Shown: positions 1 to 13,101 of the stretch, one piece after another
Layout of the letters: the number at the start of each line of letters is the position of its first letter
Numbering within the stretch: position 1 is the stretch's first letter
DNA from: Macrostomum hystrix
Taxonomy: Eukaryota; Platyhelminthes; Macrostomidae
Direction of reading: 5' to 3'
NCBI GenBank assembly: GCA_950097015.1
Contig: CATNEN010000030.1
Coordinates: forward strand, 1,597,001-1,661,000
Length of the DNA: 64,000 bases
Program-made: the position numbers and the translations under genes
Notes under the pieces: generated by a model
Told to the model about the DNA's origin: nothing
Database searches by the model: none
The model's input: only the letters and a program-made list of their open reading frames with translations

Positions 1-3000
1 ACTGTCCCAGATTGCAGTTGTCACTGTCCCAGATTGCAGTCACCACTCTCCCAGATTGCAGTCACCACTCTCCCAGACTGCAGTTGTCACTGTCCCAGAC
101 TGCAGTTGTCACTCTCCCAGATTGCAGTTGTCACTCTCCCAGATTGTAGTCACCACTCTCCCAGACTGCAGTTGTCACTGTCCCAGATTGCAGTCACCAC
201 TCTCCCAGATTGCAGTTGTCACTGTCCCAGATTGCAGTCACCACTCTCCCAGATTGCAGTCACCACTCTCCCAGACTGCAGTTGTCACTGTCCCAGATTG
301 TAGTCACCACTCTCCCAGATTGCAGTTGTCACTGTCCCAGATTGCAGTCACCACTCTCCCAGATTGTAGTCACCACTCTCCCAGACTGCAGTTGTCACTG
401 TCCCAGATTGCAGTCACCACTCTCCCAGATTGCAGTTGTCACTGTCCCAGATTGCAGTCACCACTCTCCCAGATTGTAGTCACCACTCTCCCAGATTGCA
501 GTCACCACTCTCCCAGATTGCAGTCACCACTCTCCCAGATTGCAGTCACCACTCTCCCAGATTGTAGTCACCACTCTCCCATATTTCAGTCACCACTCTC
601 CCATATTTCAGTCACCACTCTCCCAGATTGTAGTCACCACTCTCCCAGATTGCAGTCACCACTCTCCCAGATTTCAGTCACCACTCTCCCAGATTGCAGT
701 CACCACTCTCCCAGATTGTAGTCACCACTCTCCCATATTTCAGTCACCACTCTCCCATATTTCAGTCACCACTCTCCCAGATTGCAGTCACCACTCTCCC
801 AGATTGCAGTTGTCACTCTCCCAGTTTGCAGTTGTCACTCTCCCAGATTGCAGTTGTCACTCTCCCAGATTGCAGTTGTCACTCTCCCAGATTGTAGTCA
901 CCACTCTCCCAGACTGCAGTTGTCACTGTCCCAGATTGCAGTCACCACTCTCCCAGATTGTAGTCACCACTCTCCCAGACTGCAGTTGTCACTGTCCCAG
1001 ATTGTAGTCACCACTCTCCCAGATTGCAGTTGTCACTGTCCCAGATTGCAGTCACCACTCTCCCAGATTGTAGTCACCACTCTCCCAGATTGCAGTCACC
1101 ACTCTCCCAGATTGCAGTCACCACTCTCCCAGATTGCAGTCACCACTCTCCCAGATTGCAGTCACCACTCTCCCAGATTGCAGTCACCACTCTCCCAGAT
1201 TGTAGTCACCACTCTCCCATATTTCAGTCACCACTCTCCCATATTTCAGTCACCACTCTCCCAGATTGCAGTCACCACTCTCCCAGATTGCAGTTGTCAC
1301 TCTCCCAGATTGCAGTTGTCACTCTCCCAGATTGCAGTTGTCACTCTCCCAGATTGCAGTTGTCACTCTCCCAGATTGCAGTCACCACTCTCCCAGACTG
1401 CAGTTGTCACTGTCCCAGATTGCAGTTGTCACTGTCCCAGATTGCAGTCACCACTCTCCCAGATTGCAGTCACCACTCTCCCAGACTGCAGTTGTCACTG
1501 TCCCAGATTGTAGTCACCACTCTCCCAGATTGCAGTTGTCACTGTCCCAGATTGCAGTCACCACTCTCCCAGATTGTAGTCACCACTCTCCCAGACTGCA
1601 GTTGTCACTGTCCCAGATTGCAGTCACCACTCTCCCAGATTGCAGTTGTCACTGTCCCAGATTGCAGTCACCACTCTCCCAGATTGTAGTCACCACTCTC
1701 CCAGATTGCAGTCACCACTCTCCCAGATTGCAGTCACCACTCTCCCAGATTGCAGTCACCACTCTCCCAGATTGTAGTCACCACTCTCCCATATTTCAGT
1801 CACCACTCTCCCAGATTGTAGTCACCACTCTCCCATATTTCAGTCACCACTCTCCCAGATTGTAGTCACCACTCTCCCAGATTGCAGTCACCACTCTCCC
1901 AGATTGCAGTCACCACTCTCCCAGATTGCAGTCACCACTCTCCCAGATTGCAGTCACCACTCTCCCAGATTGTAGTCACCACTCTCCCAGATTGCAGTCA
2001 CCACTCTCCCATATTTCAGTCACCACTCTCCCAGATTGTAGTCACCACTCTCCCAGATTGCAGTCACCACTCTCCCAGATTGTAGTCACCACTCTCCCAT
2101 ATTTCAGTCACCACTCTCCCATATTTCAGTCACCACTCTCCCAGATTGTAGTCACCACTCTCCCATATTTCAGTCATCACTCTCCCATATTTCAGTCACC
2201 ACTCTCCCAGATTGCAGTTGTCACTCTCCCAGATTGCAGTTGCCACTCTCCCAGATTGCAGTCACCACTCTCCCAGATTGTAGTCACCACTCTCCCATAT
2301 TTCACTCACCACTCTCCCAGATTGCAGTCACCACTCTCCCAGATTGTAGTCACCACTCTCCCATATTTCAGTCACCACTCTCCCAGATTGCAGTTGCCAC
2401 TCTCCCAGATTGCAGTTGTCACTCTCCCAGATTGCAGTCACCACTCTCCCAGATTGCAGTCACCACTCTCCCAGATTGCAGTCACCACTCTCCCAGATTG
2501 CAGTCACCACTCTCCCAGATTGCAGTTGTCACTCTCCCAGATTGCAGTCACCACTCTCCCAGATTGCAGTCACCACTCTCCCAGATTGTAGTCACCACTC
2601 TCCCATATTTCAGTCACCACTCTCCCAGATTGTAGTCACCACTCTCCCATATTTCAGTCACCACTCTCCCAGATTGTAGTCACCACTCTCCCATATTTCA
2701 GTCACCACTCTCCCAGATTGTAGTCACCACTCTCCCATATTTCAGTCACCACTCTCCCAGATTGTAGTCACCACTCTCCCATATTTCAGTCACCACTCTC
2801 CCAGATTGCAGTTGTCACTCTCCCAGATTGCAGTTGTCACTCTCCCAGATTGCAGTAGTCACTCTCCCAGATTGCAGTCACCACTCTCCCAGATTGCAGT
2901 CACCACTCTCCCAGATTGCAGTCACCACTCTCCCAGATTGTAGTCACCACTCTCCCAGATTGCAGTCACCACTCTCCCAGATTGCAGTCACCACTCTCCC

Positions 3001-6000
3001 AGATTGCAGTCACCACTCTCCCAGATTGCAGTCACCACTCTCCCAGATTGCAGTCACCACTCTCCCAGATTGTAGTCACCACTCTCCCATATTTCAGTCA
3101 CCACTCTCCCATATTTCAGTCACCACTCTCCCAGATTGCAGTCACCACTCTCCCAGATTGCAGTTGTCACTCTCCCAGATTGCAGTTGTCACTCTCCCAG
3201 ATTGCAGTTGTCACTCTCCCAGATTGCAGTTGTCACTCTCCCAGATTGCAGTCACCACTCTCCCAGACTGCAGTTGTCACTGTCCCAGATTGCAGTTGTC
3301 ACTGTCCCAGATTGCAGTCACCACTCTCCCAGATTGCAGTCACCACTCTCCCAGACTGCAGTTGTCACTGTCCCAGATTGTAGTCACCACTCTCCCAGAT
3401 TGCAGTTGTCACTGTCCCAGATTGCAGTCACCACTCTCCCAGATTGTAGTCACCACTCTCCCAGACTGCAGTTGTCACTGTCCCAGATTGCAGTCACCAC
3501 TCTCCCAGATTGCAGTTGTCACTGTCCCAGATTGCAGTCACCACTCTTCCAGATTGTAGTCACCACTCTCCCAGATTGCAGTCACCACTCTCCCAGATTG
3601 CAGTCACCACTCTCCCAGATTGCAGTCACCACTCTCCCAGATTGTAGTCACCACTCTCCCATATTTCAGTCACCACTCTCCCATATTTCAGTCACCACTC
3701 TCCCAGATTGTAGTCACCACTCTCCCAGATTGCAGTCACCACTCTCCCAGATTGCAGTCACCACTCTCCCAGATTGCAGTCACCACTCTCCCAGATTGTA
3801 GTCACCACTCTCCCAGATTGCAGTCACCACTCTCCCATATTTCAGTCACCACTCTCCCAGATTGTAGTCACCACTCTCCCAGATTGCAGTCACCACTCTC
3901 CCAGATTGTAGTCACCACTCTCCCATATTTCAGTCACCACTCTCCCATATTTCAGTCACCACTCTCCCAGATTGTAGTCACCACTCTCCCATATTTCAGT
4001 CACCACTCTCCCATATTTCAGTCACCACTCTCCCAGATTGCAGTTGTCACTCTCCCAGATTGCAGTTGCCACTCTCCCAGATTGCAGTCACCACTCTCCC
4101 AGATTGTAGTCACCACTCTCCCATATTTCACTCACCACTCTCCCAGATTGCAGTCACCACTCTCCCAGATTGTAGTCACCACTCTCCCATATTTCAGTCA
4201 CCACTCTCCCAGATTGCAGTTGCCACTCTCCCAGATTGCAGTTGTCACTCTCCCAGATTGCAGTCACCACTCTCCCAGATTGCAGTCACCACTCTCCCAG
4301 ATTGCAGTCACCACTCTCCCAGATTGCAGTCACCACTCTCCCAGATTGCAGTTGTCACTCTCCCAGATTGCAGTCACCACTCTCCCAGATTGCAGTCACC
4401 ACTCTCCCAGATTGCAGTCACCACTCTCCCAGATTGCAGTTGTCACTCTCCCAGATTGCAGTCACCACTCTCCCAGATTGTAGTCACCACTCTCCCATAT
4501 TTCAGTCACCACTCTCCCAGATTGTAGTCACCACTCTCCCATATTTCAGTCACCACTCTCCCAGATTGTAGTCACCACTCTCCCATATTTCAGTCACCAC
4601 TCTCCCAGATTGTAGTCACCACTCTCCCATATTTCAGTCACCACTCTCCCAGATTGTAGTCACCACTCTCCCATATTTCAGTCACCACTCTCCCAGATTG
4701 CAGTTGTCACTCTCCCAGATTGCAGTTGTCACTCTCCCAGATTGCAGTTGTCACTCTCCCAGATTGCAGTCACCACTCTCCCAGATTGCAGTCACCACTC
4801 TCCCAGATTGCAGTCACCACTCTCCCAGATTGTAGTCACCACTCTCCCATATTTCAGTCACCACTCTCCCATATTTCAGTCACCACTCTCCCAGATTGTA
4901 GTCACCACTCTCCCAGATTGCAGTCACCACTCTCCCAGATTGCAGTCACCACTCTCCCAGATTGTTGTCACCACTCTCCCATATTTCAGTCACCACTCTC
5001 CCATATTTCAGTCACCACTTTCCCAGATTGCAGTCACCACTCTCCCAGATTGCAGTTGTCACTCTCCCAGATTGCAGTTGTCACTCTCCCAGATTGCAGT
5101 TGTCACTCTCCCAGATTGCAGTTGTCACTCTCCCAGATTGTAGTCACCACTCTCCCAGACTGCAGTTGTCACTCTCCCAGATTGCAGTCACCACTCTCCC
5201 ATATTTCAGTCACCACTCTCCCATATTTCAGTCACCACTCTCCCAGATTGCAGTCACCACTCTCCCAGATTGCAGTTGTCACTCTCCCAGATTGCAGTTG
5301 TCACTCTCCCAGATTGCAGTTGTCACTCTCCCAGATTGCAGTTGTCACTGTCCCAGATTGCAGTCACCACTCTCCCAGATTGCAGTCACCACTCTCCCAG
5401 ACTGCAGTTGTCACTGTCCCAGATTGCAGTTGTCACTGTCCCAGATTGCAGTCACCACTCTCCCAGATTGCAGTCACCACTCTCCCAGACTGCAGTTGTC
5501 ACTGTCCCAGACTGCAGTTGTCACTCTCCCAGATTGCAGTTGTCACTCTCCCAGATTGTAGTCACCACTCTCCCAGACTGCAGTTGTCACTGTCCCAGAT
5601 TGCAGTCACCACTGTCCCAGATTGCAGTTGTCACTGTCCCAGATTGCAGTCACCACTCTCCCAGACTGCAGTTGTCACTGTCCCAGATTGTAGTCACCAC
5701 TCTCCCAGATTGCAGTTGTCACTGTCCCAGATTGCAGTCACCACTCTCCCAGATTGTAGTCACCACTCTCCCAGACTGCAGTTGTCACTGTCCCAGATTG
5801 CAGTCACCACTCTCCCAGATTGCAGTTGTCACTGTCCCAGATTGCAGTCACCACTCTCCCAGATTGTAGTCACCACTCTCCCAGATTGCAGTCACCACTC
5901 TCCCAGATTGCAGTCACCACTCTCCCAGATTGCAGTCACCACTCTCCCAGATTGTAGTCACCACTCTCCCATATTTCAGTCACCACTCTCCCATATTTCA

Positions 6001-7688
6001 GTCACCACTCTCCCAGATTGTAGTCACCACTCTCCCAGATTGCAGTCACCACTCTCCCAGATTGCAGTCACCACTCTCCCAGATTGCAGTCACCACTCTC
6101 CCAGATTGTAGTCACCACTCTCCCATATTTCAGTCACCACTCTCCCATATTTCAGTCACCACTCTCCCAGATTGCAGTCACCACTCTCCCAGATTGCAGT
6201 TGTCACTCTCCCAGTTTGCAGTTGTCACTCTCCCAGATTGCAGTTGTCACTCTCCCAGATTGTAGTCACCACTCTCCCAGACTGCAGTTGTCACTGTCCC
6301 AGATTGCAGTCACCACTCTCCCAGATTGTAGTCACCACTCTCCCAGACTGCAGTTGTCACTGTCCCAGATTGTAGTCACCACTCTCCCAGATTGCAGTTG
6401 TCACTGTCCCAGATTGCAGTCACCACTCTCCCAGATTGTAGTCACCACTCTCCCAGATTGCAGTCACCACTCTCCCAGATTGCAGTCACCACTCTCCCAG
6501 ATTGCAGTCACCACTCTCCCAGATTGCAGTCACCACTCTCCCAGATTGCAGTCACCACTCTCCCAGATTGTAGTCACCACTCTCCCATATTTCAGTCACC
6601 ACTCTCCCATATTTCAGTCACCACTCTCCCAGATTGCAGTCACCACTCTCCCAGATTGCAGTTGTCACTCTCCCAGATTGCAGTTGTCACTCTCCCAGAT
6701 TGCAGTTGTCACTCTCCCAGATTGCAGTTGTCACTCTCCCAGATTGTAGTCACCACTCTCCCAGACTGCAGTTGTCACTCTCCCAGATTGCAGTCACCAC
6801 TCTCCCATATTTCAGTCACCACTCTCCCATATTTCAGTCACCACTCTCCCAGATTGCAGTCACCACTCTCCCAGATTGCAGTTGTCACTCTCCCAGATTG
6901 CAGTTGTCACTCTCCCAGATTGCAGTTGTCACTCTCCCAGATTGCAGTTGTCACTGTCCCAGATTGCAGTCACCACTCTCCCAGATTGCAGTCAACACTC
7001 TCCCAGACTGCAGTTGTCACTGTCCCAGATTGCAGTTGTCACTGTCCCAGATTGCAGTCACCACTCTCCCAGATTGCAGTCACCACTCTCCCAGACTGCA
7101 GTTGTCACTGTCCCAGATTGTAGTCACCACTCTCCCAGATTGCAGTTGTCACTGTCCCAGATTGCAGTCACCACTCTCCCAGATTGTAGTCACCACTCTC
7201 CCAGACTGCAGTTGTCACTGTCCCAGATTGTAGTCACCACTCTCCCAGATTGCAGTTGTCACTGTCCCAGATTGCAGTCACCACTCTCCCAGATTGTAGT
7301 CACCACTCTCCCAGATTGCAGTCACCACTCTCCCAGATTGCAGTCACCACTCTCCCAGATTGCAGTCACCACTCTCCCAGATTGTAGTCACCACTCTCCC
7401 AGATTGCAGTCACCACTCTCCCAGATTGCAGTTGCCACTCTCCCAGATTGCAGTCACCACTCTCCCAGATTGCAGTCACCACTCTCCCAGATTGCAGTTG
7501 CCACTCTCCCAGATTGCAGTTGCCACTCTCCCAGATTGCAGTTGCCACTCTCCCAGATTGCAGTCACCACTCTCCCAGATTGCAGTTGCCACTCTCCCAG
7601 ATTTCAGTCACCACTCTCCCAGATTGCAGTCACCACTCTCCCAGATTTCAGTCACCACTCTCCCAGATTGCAGTTGTCACTGTCCTCA
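1..7688. repeat. 22-bp minisatellite, about 350 copies
   Basis: Tandem array of a 22-bp unit of the form CAGATTGCAGTCACCACTCT-CC, with variant units (TTGTCACT, TTGTAGTC, ATATTTCAG). The period appears to stay at 22 bp from end to end, which is why long repeat-peptide frames run through it in several frames. Blocks of variants recur at fixed offsets, so higher-order units exist. It ends about 30 bp before the splice acceptor at 7720, so it lies in an intron of the PPP1R16-like gene. It continues beyond the left window edge. Confidence 0.97.
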
Positions 7689-7720
7689 GTGTGCTAACTC
7701 ATGCAATTTTATCACCCCAG

Positions 7721-10700
7721 GCATCACACAGCAGCAAATAGATGACACCCGACTGGTACCAGAGAAGCGCATGCTGCAGGATCTGATGAAGGCATTCGAG
7801 CAGGCGCCATCCAAAGTGGCCTGTCGTCAACAATTCGACAAGCTGGACTCGCAGGGCGCCAATCTGCTGCACGTGGCCTGCGCCAATGGCTTCTTATCGG
7901 CCGTCACCTTCCTGCTGGACCAGGCCCGCGTGCCGTTGGATACTCGCGACAAAGACGGCTGGCTGCCGGTGCACATCGCCGCCTGCTGGGGCCAGCCTGA
8001 GATCATTGAAGCTCTGGCTGTCCGCGGCGCTGATCTGGAGGCAAAGACGGAGGCCGGCGAATCGGTCCAGGGTGAGGCGTTGTTTATTAATACTAATTAG
8101 GTGACGAAGCATTCATCGTTTTCAATATGGTTAGAGTTACTCCTGCCGTTTACCCTCGCTATATTTCCAGACATGTGCGAAGATCCGCAAATGAAGGAAC
8201 GATTAGAGAACATTAAAAAAGAAGTGGAACAGAAGCGCCTAACTAGAGTGCCCTCTGTGAAGGGACCAACTAGAAAGCCCAGCATGACACGCGGGTGAGT
8301 TTTTGCAATCTGCCATTTGCTAAAGAAGTCTTTGTTAACGAAGCCTTCCTTATTAAAAAATGCCTTATTTATTGTCTTTTAGTTTTTCTCTACTTTGTTT
8401 GATTGTTTTTACTTTATAATCAAATTTAGAGAATCATTTGCCTTGCCTTCTACTATCAGTAGGGTGATTATACGACATGGACTCGCATTAAAACTTGCAT
8501 TATTTTCAACTAGTAAAAAGTCGATGTTGTAATGTTTATGTTTGCCTTTACCCAGCAGTGTGCTTGCTAAAATTAATAAACTATTTCCTTAACAGTAGAA
8601 AGACCAGGAGACGTAATTCAAATCCGCACCATGTTTTCTTTATCTCCTAAAATATTTAAGTTACTTTTTTCGCTCTATCCGATGAAATCACAAGACATTA
8701 GCATCGTCGAGATATTCAACAGTATATATTGCTTATCCGCCATCCTCTATAGCAACTATCAGACGCCAGTGATGAGCCTGATGTCTATCACAGATTCAAC
8801 AACATCGTTACAAAAGTCTTCTCACAGGTAGCTTGCTGGTGTTTTCCTATTAACTGCTAAATCCATGAAGAAAACTATAATAACTACAGTTTTCTAGAGA
8901 TACTACTGGCTGGTACCTTGCCCCTGCTTAACAGATCACTCCCTAACTTTTGATTGGATGACTAACTGAACTATGAGTCACGTGACAGGCAACTTAATCT
9001 GGGCTGGCTTTTTTAACAATCTCCACACGCAATATGCATTAAGCTTATATATTTGCATACTGCTGCAACTAACGAAGGTTTTTTAATTTAACAATTTACC
9101 AGCAGAAATATTTTTGCTTTACTTTAGGTAATATGGCGGAGTGTTTTAACAAATCAACTGGTAGAATTAATTAATTAATTGTTTTAGCATCTTTTGTTTA
9201 GCTAAAACTAGTAGTACTGCTAAATTAGGATTTTTAACACTTTTATTGCTTTTTTCGTCTTTTTTTACTATTACCTATTGTTATTCAGTGCAAAATTAAA
9301 TGGCTTCTCTTTTTGCAGAACATAATTCGGATCCTTCAAATAGAATTTTATTCAATAAGATCCTACGTGAATTTTATTGTATGCTTTTCCTCTTGTGGGA
9401 CACCATCTCATTCCTTACTCTTGGGGCTGTGTGGGACAGCCACCCCATTCCTTATTCTGGGGGCAGTGTGGGACAGCCACCCCATTCCTTATTCTGGGGG
9501 CAGTGTGGAACAGCCACCCCATTCCTTATTCTGGGGGCAATGTGGGACAGCCACCCCATTCCTTATTCTGGGGGCAGTGTGGGACAGCCACCCCATTCCT
9601 TATTCTAGGGGCAGTGTCGGACAGCCACCCCATTCCTTATTCTGGGGGCAATGTGGGACAGCCACCCCATTCCTTACTGGGCAGAATGAGGGACAGCCAC
9701 CCCATTCCTTATTCTGGGGGCAATGTGGGACAGCCACCCCATTCCTTATTCTGGGGGCAATGTAGGACAGCCACCCCATTCCTTATTCTAGGGGCAGTGT
9801 GGGACAGCCACCCCATTCCTTATTCTGGGGGCAATGTGGGACAGCCACCCCATTCCTTACTGGGCAGAATGTGGGACAGACATACCTTGCCTATTAATAA
9901 AAATTAACTACGACAACTAAAAAAAGCTTTTCACTTACCTACCATTTACCTCTGTGCTTACTTATGCAATGATTAACAATTAAAGCGGGGATCGCGTACA
10001 GTTTTTTTGATAGGCATTTTCACCTGTCCAATGCCGCCTCCCGGTGGGCCACAATTGCTCGCCGCATTTCAGATCGGACTCATCACCCTCTAGCGGCTCC
10101 GGATTTAGCCGAACGTAGGCCTGGCCTTTTCCAGCTGTGCTATTGTTTATTTAATTATGAATCTCTCCCTTATCAAAAAAATAGCAAAATTTATCCCAAA
10201 GTTTTACGGTAACAGGAAAACCTAAGTTGGTTTTTAGCACATTCTTCTGATCTATCGTCCAATTAATTATTAGCACAAAAACTAATAGTCTGAGAATCGA
10301 CGTTTTACATTAACTCGATTGTCTATCTTCACTAGTTATATTTCAAATCTAAAAAATATCTTTTATTTCCTCAACTCGCAAAGATAAGACTAGTAGTCTC
10401 TTAAACTTAAAACTCATAATACTTGATAGATCATAAACTTATCCCTGTGCTCTCAGATTTCTTTAATCAGATCCCTACTTCCCACTCCCTTCACCCCCAG
10501 CCATCAGATCCCTACTTCCCACTTCCTTCATCCCCAGCCATCAGATCCCTACTTCCCACTCTCTTCATCCCCAGCCATCAGATCCCTACTTCCCACTCTC
10601 TTCATCCCCAGCCATCAGATCCCTACTTCCCACTTCCTTCATCCCCAGCCATCAGATCCCTACTTCCCACTCTCTTCATCCCCAGCCATCAGATCCCTAC

Positions 10701-12452
10701 TTCCCACTCCCTTCATCCCCAGCCATCAGATCCCTACTTCCCACTCCCTTCATCCCCAGCCATCAGATCCCTACTTCCCACTCCCTTCATCCCCAGCCAT
10801 CAGATCCCTACTTCCCACTCGCTTCATCCCCAGCCATCAGATCCCTACTTCCCACTCCCTTCATCTCTAAACCATCAGATCCCTACTTCCCACTCCCTTC
10901 ATCTCCAAACGATTAGATCCATACTTCCCACTCCTTCATCCCCAGCCATCAGATCCCTACGTCCCACTCCCTTGGGATCTGACCTACTGTCCCTGCCAGC
11001 TGTCCGATTCCCAATACCGATTCCCAATTTCCAAAAGTCAGCTTAAAATTATTTCGAAAAATTGATGAATAATTAATTTTAAAATCGCATGCCCTCTATC
11101 ACTACAATGCACGTCTGTCTATTAGTGCATTGAAAAATTCACTGGCGTCGAAAATTAGATTTTCGTGTAGAATCTGACTCAATGCTTTGTTTAGTTTAGT
11201 TTAGTCTAATCAAAAATGAGCAATTAAATAATATTCTAATGGGAAATAAAAATGCTGTGCTAAGTGATTCGGTGCATGCCTTGATTTTTGTTCATTATAT
11301 GTTAGTTTTTTAAATATTGAATGAAATGCTATGGGAATTATTTCTACCTGTCTCTCGCCTGATCCCTCTCCTCAGCGCCTCAGTTCGTCGTTCGTCGATG
11401 CGCGAGAAGTCCATGATGTCGCGCAAGGAGGCCCGACAGGAAGCCCAGCTGCTGCCCTTCCTGACGCCGGATGAGGACGGCGGCGCCGCTGCCGCCACCG
11501 CTACTGCCAAGGTGAGTTGATTGATTGATTTTTAGTTAATTGCTGGTGAACTCATCGAATTTTCATAATTGTCCTTATGTGAGTGATTGACAGGTTGATT
11601 AACTGTTTGATGATTAATCGATTGGCTTTTAAAACTGAGAGGTCGGGAGTTCGAATCTCAGAGCCAAGGGATTCTATGAACTATAAATGGCACCAGCGTC
11701 AGATAGGATAGAATTCGGGTGGATGTTAGCGCCCCCAGTCCATGGACTGAACAGCTGTACACAGCCTTTGGAAGCTCTGTGTGTCATTTCTATCTAATTT
11801 AAAGCATTAATTCAATACAAAAGAAGATTATAACTAACTCGGGAATCCCGCCAAAAGTCTGAATGATTTCCACTTGCAGCAGCAGCAGCAGCACGATGCG
11901 CAGTTGGCTGCCACCGCCCCACCTGCGAGTGCCGCCGTCATCGATGCAGCGTCGGCTGCTGCGGCCAAACTGGAAGACGTCACCATCAGCATTACGGTGC
12001 CACCGCTGCCATCACAACAGCAGCAGCAGCCCTATCTGACGCACCACCAGCAGCAGCCGCCGAATCGTAATCGAGGCGACGCAGGTTTAAAACCCACCCC
12101 GACACCGCCGCCTCCTCTGTCCGCCTATCAGGGCGGCGCCGCTCCGGTGACGTCAGCGAGTCCCGCTCCGAACTCCAAGCCGATAATGCCGCCTTCAAGT
12201 AGATTCCAGCAGCAGCCAAACGGTCATCCCAGCGGCTCCGCTAGTCCCAGTTTGCAGAAGCAGCAGCAGCAGCAGTCTCGAGGTCCCCCGATTGGCGTCG
12301 TTGGCTCCAGCGGAATCTCGACTTCGGCTTCCACTTCCGGTGGCAACGGCGGCGGCGGCACCAGGATGCGGTTCGCTGGCACCGCCGGCGACACTGATTT
12401 GGTGGTTGGCGAGAGGCCTAAGCGGAAGATGACCTGCTGCTCTGTGCAGTGA
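7721..12452 (+). CDS. Protein phosphatase 1 regulatory subunit 16-like (MYPT3/TIMAP type), 3' four exons
   Basis: Predicted membrane-anchored targeting subunit of protein phosphatase 1. Exons are 7721-8071, 8171-8294, 11376-11511 and 11880-12452; all junctions are GT..AG and phases agree (1, 2, 0). The first exon reads GITQQQIDDTR, then ankyrin repeats including GANLLHVACANGF and KDGWLPVHIAACWGQ, closely following vertebrate PPP1R16A/B. The second gives DMCEDPQMKERL and a basic segment. The third gives SVRRSSMREKSMMSRKEA, matching the family's SVRR/RKEH region. The last is low-complexity (Gln, Pro, Ser, Gly rich) and ends KRKMTCCSVQ, a CaaX box; terminal Gln predicts farnesylation, as the vertebrate proteins are prenylated. 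The N-terminal exons, where the RVxF PP1-docking motif and first ankyrin repeats would lie, are left of the window. Family assignment is firm; membrane location is inferred. Confidence 0.9.
9416..9870. repeat. 37-bp minisatellite
   Basis: About twelve copies of a unit containing GGGACAGCCACCCCATTCCT followed by TATTCTGGGGGCAGTGT. Units vary at a few positions, and two shortened units carry ACTGGGCAGAATG instead. Lies in the large intron of the PPP1R16-like gene. Confidence 0.95.
10024..10134 (-). other. Candidate antisense coding exon (111 bp)
   Basis: On the minus strand a 111-bp GC-rich island is open in one frame and bounded by a CACAG acceptor and a CAG|GTGAAA donor, with phase 1 at both ends. 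It contains YVRLNPEPLEGDESDLKCG, which looks like real protein, but I do not recognise the family. It lies inside an AT-rich intron of a plus-strand gene. It could be an exon of a nested antisense gene, a captured gene fragment, or chance. No partner exons were found nearby. Confidence 0.3.
10466..10975. repeat. 37-bp minisatellite
   Basis: About fourteen copies of a pyrimidine-rich unit containing CAGATCCCTACTTCCCACTC followed by CCTTCATCCCCAGCCAT. The last copies are diverged (TCTAAACCAT, TCCAAACGAT). Same intron as the array at 9.4 kb, but the monomer is unrelated by eye. Confidence 0.95.
11590..11805 (+). mobile_element. tRNA-derived SINE (family 2), diverged
   Basis: A B-box-like GAGTTCGAATCTC sits at about 11649-11661. 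It is followed by a body with CCCCCAGTCCATGGACTGAA and CAGCCTTTGGAAGCTC. The same body segment occurs in the SINE at 58958-59268 in the same orientation relative to its tRNA-like head. The A box is degraded and I cannot place exact ends or target duplications. It lies in the last intron of the PPP1R16-like gene. Confidence 0.6.
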
Positions 12453-13101
12453 ACCAACAGGCAGTGTTCTGCTGATGCTGCTAATGTACTTTTATTTGTA
12501 GGTCACCGATTTCTCATCGCGTTTCCCCTGTCGGTGTCAAACACTGGCCGCTTTTTGAGATCTCACACTAGAACATCTCACACTAGTGTGAGATTGGAAC
12601 AACTGCTCTAGATTTCACATGGATTTACGCTTCATATAAATTGTCTTAGAAGGATTTGAACAAAAGATTTGTTTGTAAATTAAAAAACTACTTATAGTAT
12701 TTTTATAGTTCACAATGCTTTTTTAAATTCACCCGTATTGCATAGCATAGATGCAAACTTGCAGAGTCTACATTTTTACAATATAATTGCCTCCTGTAAT
12801 ACTCGTACCTTTAGTTAGAATTTTAACACTCACTTCACTCACACGCGTCTTCCCAAACCTGCTGGCTTCTCCGTATTTGCTTACATATTATTGCTTTGAG
12901 TATAGGATTCTATTAATGCTTTTCACTGTGTAGTTATATTTATATATAGACTTTGTATTTCTTATTGACAGTAGACTTCACTTTTTACTAAATTAAATGC
13001 AGATTTTCTATTTCCTTGGTCAACCACTGCTTGTGTCTCTTAGTTTTCTAGAATCGTAATAAGATTTCTCTACGCGAAATAGTAGGAGTAATGTAAGCAC
13101 T
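12453..13101 (+). other. 3' flank of the PPP1R16-like gene
   Basis: Probable 3' UTR and intergenic DNA. A perfect 20-bp palindrome, ATCTCACACTAGTGTGAGAT, lies at 12575-12594. No coding feature is supported. Confidence 0.5.

Larger units (their letters stand above)
8295..11375 (+). other. Large intron of the PPP1R16-like gene
   Basis: AT-rich intron of about 3.1 kb. Apart from two minisatellites (9.42-9.87 kb and 10.47-10.98 kb) and one GC-rich exon-like island on the minus strand (10024-10134), I see no gene or mobile element. A short frame at 8631-8831 has no family features and AT-rich codon use, so I do not call it. Confidence 0.75.

Noticed and set aside
56-7697. Many overlapping repeat-peptide frames (SPLSQIAVTTLPDCS type)
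   Set aside because: The 22-bp unit read three times gives a 66-bp repeat open in several frames. There is no unique sequence, no signal and no known family, and the array is intronic.
8631-8831. 66-codon frame in the PPP1R16 intron
   Set aside because: No domain, AT-rich codons and weak splice context.
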